From: Chitinophaga sp. H8
GTDB taxonomy: Bacteria > Bacteroidota > Bacteroidia > Chitinophagales > Chitinophagaceae
NCBI RefSeq assembly: GCF_040567655.1
Contig: NZ_JBEXAC010000001.1
Location: 2,790,001 to 2,854,000 of the forward strand
Direction of reading: 5' to 3'
DNA: 64,000 bases
Shown here: in pieces, positions 61,650-64,000 of the stretch
Position numbering within the stretch: position 1 is the stretch's first letter
How the letters are laid out: the number at the start of each line of letters is the position of its first letter
Made by a program: the position numbers and the translations under genes
Notes under the pieces: model-generated
What the model saw: the letters and a program-made list of their open reading frames with translations, nothing else
What the model was told of the DNA's origin: nothing
Database searches by the model: none

Positions 61650-61797
61650 GGTAGGGACAAAAAAAAGACGTGGGTTAGTCCCTACCGGCTCTACGGGGCT
61701 ACGACACCCTGACACACCGAATAGAAGACGCCCACGCCATAGCGTGAGCGTTTCACTCAGTTTCCGGGTGTGCCTTCAAGGTCGTAGTTTGTAGAGC
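61650..61797. ncRNA. Candidate structured non-coding RNA element (strand undetermined)
   Basis: A 9-bp hairpin (GGTAGGGAC at 61650-61658 / GTCCCTACC at 61678-61686) is followed by a long-range stem: GCTCTAC (61688) with GTAGAGC (61791), CTACGAC (61699) with GTCGTAG (61781), and CACACC (61713) with GGTGTG (61767). Inside is a small hairpin CACGC / GCGTG (61733-61746). Several co-linear paired helices in ~110 nt are unlikely by chance. No known RNA family is recognised. Confidence 0.45.
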
Positions 61798-61969
61798 GCC
61801 GTAAACAAAAGCAAATCGCTTAATATCATTATTTTATAAGATCGCAAAATACATCATCAAGACGTATTTACAAATACTATCGTTCTCATGTCTAATTTAT
61901 TTCGTATATCCTAAGTGATTCAGCAGCTTTTTAATGCCGCTTGTGGTATAAAGATATGAAAAAAATCAC

Positions 61970-61993
61970 TTTACCCCACAATTGTGGGGTAAA
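61970..61993. promoter_or_regulatory. Perfect 24-bp palindrome upstream of the XRE gene
   Basis: Two 12-base arms (TTTACCCCACAA and its reverse complement TTGTGGGGTAAA) with no spacer, ending 30 bp before the XRE start at 62024. Such a site fits a dimer-binding operator for autoregulation. The centre AATT and CCCCAC blocks are distinctive. Confidence 0.7.
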
Positions 61994-62023
61994 ATATTTT
62001 TCTAAATATGGCATTTTCCACCT

Positions 62024-62359
62024 ATGGAAAAAACTAAAGAGTTTTATACGTACAGACTGGGTTTAGGTCTTACAAAATGGTTAGATGCTAATAAGAAGCA
62101 GGCAAAGTTGAATAAATTGAATGGGATTGAAGATATAAACCTGGTTAAAAGCGAGGGAAACCTTGTGGCATCCTCCGGGGTGGCTAAGAATGCTATCACT
62201 GAAATTAAGCTAGGAAGACGTAACCCGGAATACACAACCTTAGAATTTATCGCTGAAGGGTTAGGGATTCCCCTTAGTACGTTCTTACTACATTGTGAAA
62301 AGATCTCCGATGAAGAGGTTTTTAAAGGAATGGGTAAAATACCGAAGCGAAAAAGATAG
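62024..62359 (+). CDS. XRE-like HTH protein
   Basis: 111 residues, basic C-terminus (KIPKRKR). Contains LVASSGVAKNAITEIKLGRR and then NPEYTTLEFIAEGLGIPLST, a Cro/C1-type HTH with the recognition helix around AKNAITEI. The N-terminal ~40 residues are basic. It probably binds the palindrome upstream. A lipoprotein gene follows 70 bp downstream. Confidence 0.8.
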   Translation: MEKTKEFYTYRLGLGLTKWLDANKKQAKLNKLNGIEDINLVKSEGNLVASSGVAKNAITEIKLGRRNPEYTTLEFIAEGLGIPLSTFLLHCEKISDEEVFKGMGKIPKRKR

Positions 62360-62428
62360 AAAAACCCTATTTGTATTGTTAACCAGAACCGATAATCGGT
62401 TTATTTAGTAACTCAAAATAACCACTAT

Positions 62429-62968
62429 ATGAAGACACTCTCTTTTATTGTAGCGGCAATTCTATTTATTTCATGCGGCTCAAAGAAACTTACCAGAGAA
62501 CACGCGGCGGAATTATTTAAGGCAAAATATCCTGTTACCATTGATTGGGATATCTACACTGCTGATCCTGACCATGCCGCCAGAGCATTGGATACAAAAT
62601 TGGAACAGGAAGGGTATATTACTTTAAAGCGGAAGCAGACCTTAGCTGAAATAGGCACTCCTTTTATTTTCTTTACAGATAAGGCCCAACCGTATCTTAT
62701 GGAAACGCCGGAGAAAGATAAAAAAATAATGGTTCAGAAGGTAAAACTTGCTGAGCAGCATTTTGGAGAGATTACCGGAATGCAGATGCTGAAGAACGAT
62801 AAGAAAGCCATTGTTGAATATACATATGTGTATAAGAACGTCACTCCCTTTGTTGCCATTTCCAATTTAAAAATTGAACCAAAGGAAAGCAGGAAAGCAT
62901 ATTTCGCCTTGTATGACGATGGATGGCGCATTGTTGATAAACCGGATCTTGATTTCCTGGTAGAATAG
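62429..62968 (+). CDS. Hypothetical lipoprotein
   Basis: 179 residues. Lipoprotein signal ending LFISC (Cys 16) then GSKKLTREHAAELF. The mature part is mixed alpha/beta, ending with KAYFALYDDGWRIVDKPDLD. No family recognised. Follows the XRE gene on the same strand. Confidence 0.7.
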   Translation: MKTLSFIVAAILFISCGSKKLTREHAAELFKAKYPVTIDWDIYTADPDHAARALDTKLEQEGYITLKRKQTLAEIGTPFIFFTDKAQPYLMETPEKDKKIMVQKVKLAEQHFGEITGMQMLKNDKKAIVEYTYVYKNVTPFVAISNLKIEPKESRKAYFALYDDGWRIVDKPDLDFLVE

Positions 62969-63041
62969 CATGATAAAAGGCAGGCGGGTGCAGGAATACA
63001 CGGTGCCTGTTATTTTAGTTTTTCACCAAAACTCACGTTAC

Positions 63042-63398
63042 TTAAGATATTTGATCATGGAGCGATTTCAGGTGAACTGGAATATCCACTTCTGTATCTG
63101 AAACAAGTTTAAGTCGGTAGATACCATTGATTTCATTTTTATAAGACGGTACAGCCCGGCCAGAACGGATATCAGAGAATAGAAGATTTCCGTTCTTCCG
63201 TTGACCTTTTATAAATCTCTTTCCACCGTTTAGGAATGAAACAAGAAAAATATCTGGTTTCAGGCTAATAGCGTTTGCTTCTACTTTTTCAGCAAATACA
63301 TATGAGCCTTCCATAATAAATGGAGGCACCCTGTCCTGGCGTACTTTCAGGTAATGGGTGGATTGCTGTATCAATTTCAATTTGGATTTTGTTGCCAT
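63042..63398 (-). CDS. Hypothetical protein, possibly S24-like
   Basis: 118 residues. Segments GSYVFAEKVEANAISLKPDI and then FLVSFLNGGKRFIKGQRKNG resemble the C-terminal S24 peptidase-like fold of LexA/CI-type repressors, but the catalytic Ser/Lys pair was not confirmed, and there is no HTH. It ends the SymE operon (32 bp after the SymE-like gene at 63431). Confidence 0.55.
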   Translation of the reverse strand: MATKSKLKLIQQSTHYLKVRQDRVPPFIMEGSYVFAEKVEANAISLKPDIFLVSFLNGGKRFIKGQRKNGNLLFSDIRSGRAVPSYKNEINGIYRLKLVSDTEVDIPVHLKSLHDQIS

Positions 63399-63430
63399 GA
63401 TGTATTATTGTAGAGTTATCAAATAAGTAA

Positions 63431-63679
63431 TTAAATAGTTCCGTTTAACTTCTCCAGGTACCGTCTTATTTGCCTTTTATATCCCGGTAGTTTAATTAAT
63501 TGGGTAATAATCAGTTTACCTGGGAATATTTTTACCTGTACTTTATCGTTCATCACAAAACCAGCTTCCGTGAGCCATTTCCCGGAAAGTGTGAGTAGCG
63601 GTGTTTTTTCAGTAGTAGCTTTTCGGCGGTAGCTACGACCGGCTATAGAAGCCATGCGGATATCTTCTGCATTTTTCAT
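63431..63679 (-). CDS. SymE-like toxin (type I toxin-antitoxin family)
   Basis: 82 residues. The conserved core PLLTLSGKWLTEAGF and then VQVKIFPGKLIITQL matches the SymE/MazE-like fold (SymE endonuclease-like toxins, originally regulated by an antisense RNA). The start overlaps the previous SymE-like gene by 4 bp (ATGA), so they are translationally coupled. Confidence 0.8.
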   Translation of the reverse strand: MKNAEDIRMASIAGRSYRRKATTEKTPLLTLSGKWLTEAGFVMNDKVQVKIFPGKLIITQLIKLPGYKRQIRRYLEKLNGTI

Positions 63680-63900
63680 TTGATTTTATATTTAACGGGA
63701 TGATCACTTTTCGATACCTGTCCGGGTTTTGTAATTCGCAGATAATTATGCTGCACCATTATGCAGATATCATCACCAATATTAAACCCTGCCTTTACAA
63801 GCCAATGACCGGATAGGTTAAGCCACGGTACATCAACAGTCCTTTCCTGCCTGCGGGCAGCTTTTGAATGAAGTTTGGCATTTCTGAATATTGTTCTCAT
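63676..63900 (-). CDS. SymE-like toxin (second copy)
   Basis: 74 residues. Core VPWLNLSGHWLVKAGFNIGD and VQHNYLRITKPG match the SymE family, but the N-terminus (RNAKLHSKAARRQE) is basic and the GKLII strand is changed to NYLRI. First of three genes on the minus strand; its promoter lies within 63901-64000, where I see no other feature. Confidence 0.75.
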   Translation of the reverse strand: MRTIFRNAKLHSKAARRQERTVDVPWLNLSGHWLVKAGFNIGDDICIMVQHNYLRITKPGQVSKSDHPVKYKIK

Positions 63901-64000
63901 AAGTCACAATCTGCTTTGGTGAAATAAGGTGATGATGATAGAGTTCCAGTCTGGCTAGTCACCTCATAAAATACTTTCTCTGTCGCTATAACAAGTGCAT

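Larger units (their letters stand above)
61421..62023. other. 600-bp gene-free region with structured RNA candidate and operator
   Basis: No protein-like reading frame. It holds a hairpin and long-range stems at 61650-61797 (listed separately) and a 24-bp palindrome at 61970-61993. The promoter of the minus-strand TlpA-like operon must lie near 61430-61520; no clear -33/-7 pair was assigned. Confidence 0.5.

Noticed and set aside
1..64000. CRISPR arrays, tRNA, rRNA, intact insertion sequences, integrase and att repeats.
   Set aside because: None was recognised by eye; a tRNA scan and a profile search would be needed to exclude short or degenerate ones.

Overview
The window looks like a chromosomal segment of a Bacteroidota bacterium, most likely close to Chitinophaga/Chitinophagaceae. 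This is an inference from gene content. The support is: two SusC/SusD pairs, two ECF sigma - FecR (with C-terminal DUF4974-like domain) - TonB receptor circuits in which the receptor has an STN signalling domain, Bacteroidetes-type MobA/MobB/MobC mobilization genes, an RteC-like regulator, a DUF6520 peptide, and promoters of the TTTG - N19 - TAnnTTTG type with few Shine-Dalgarno sequences. No rRNA, tRNA, CRISPR array or intact insertion sequence was found.

Layout. (1) 1-9.5 kb, minus strand: a cell-surface nutrient locus in the order ECF sigma, FecR, SusC with STN domain, SusD, and a large lipoprotein (SGNH-like domain plus PVC-type heme/propeller region) that runs off the left edge. (2) 9.7-11.9 kb: a secreted parallel beta-helix protein. 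(3) 12.0-18.4 kb, minus strand: a second sigma/FecR/TonB receptor circuit ending in an unknown lipoprotein and a strong terminator. (4) 18.5-28.0 kb: mixed housekeeping and accessory genes (RibD-like reductase, AraC regulators, two serine hydrolases, DUF4242, a DUF1826-like protein, XRE/DUF2975 pair, small orphans, a Crp/Fnr regulator), with the C-terminal remnant of an alpha/beta hydrolase at 23.7-23.9 kb. (5) 28.0-40.5 kb: an arsenic island. (6) 40.5-43.3 kb: an ImmA/IrrE-XRE metallopeptidase with an unknown partner. (7) 43.3-54.2 kb: a mobilization/accessory module (MobC, MobB, MobA, a candidate oriT hairpin, DUF932, SSB, a HEPN-like protein, AraC, RteC-like). (8) 55.1-61.4 kb: a DUF6520 peptide and a second SusC/SusD locus led by a thioredoxin-DUF3738 fusion. 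(9) 61.5-64.0 kb: a structured, probably RNA-encoding stretch, an XRE regulator behind a perfect 24-bp palindrome, a lipoprotein, and a tandem pair of SymE-like toxins.

The arsenic island is the most interesting part. Its plus-strand array is arsR, arsM (As(III) methyltransferase), an exported low-molecular-weight-phosphatase/arsenate-reductase-like protein, an ArsN1-type acetyltransferase, acr3 efflux pump, DUF6428, arsC, two tandem metallophosphoesterases, a SigZ-like sigma factor with a cysteine-rich tail, and a 53-residue exported Cys-Cys peptide. A palindrome of consensus ATYGYAATATTGCRAT occurs before arsR1, arsM, a coiled-coil gene, a second arsR, and (degenerate) a divergent TonB receptor/beta-helix lipoprotein pair. 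This suggests that an outer-membrane module belongs to the ArsR regulon. Several unrelated proteins of the island end in paired cysteines. Whether the arsenic island and the mobilization module form one mobile element cannot be decided here, because no integrase or att site was found.
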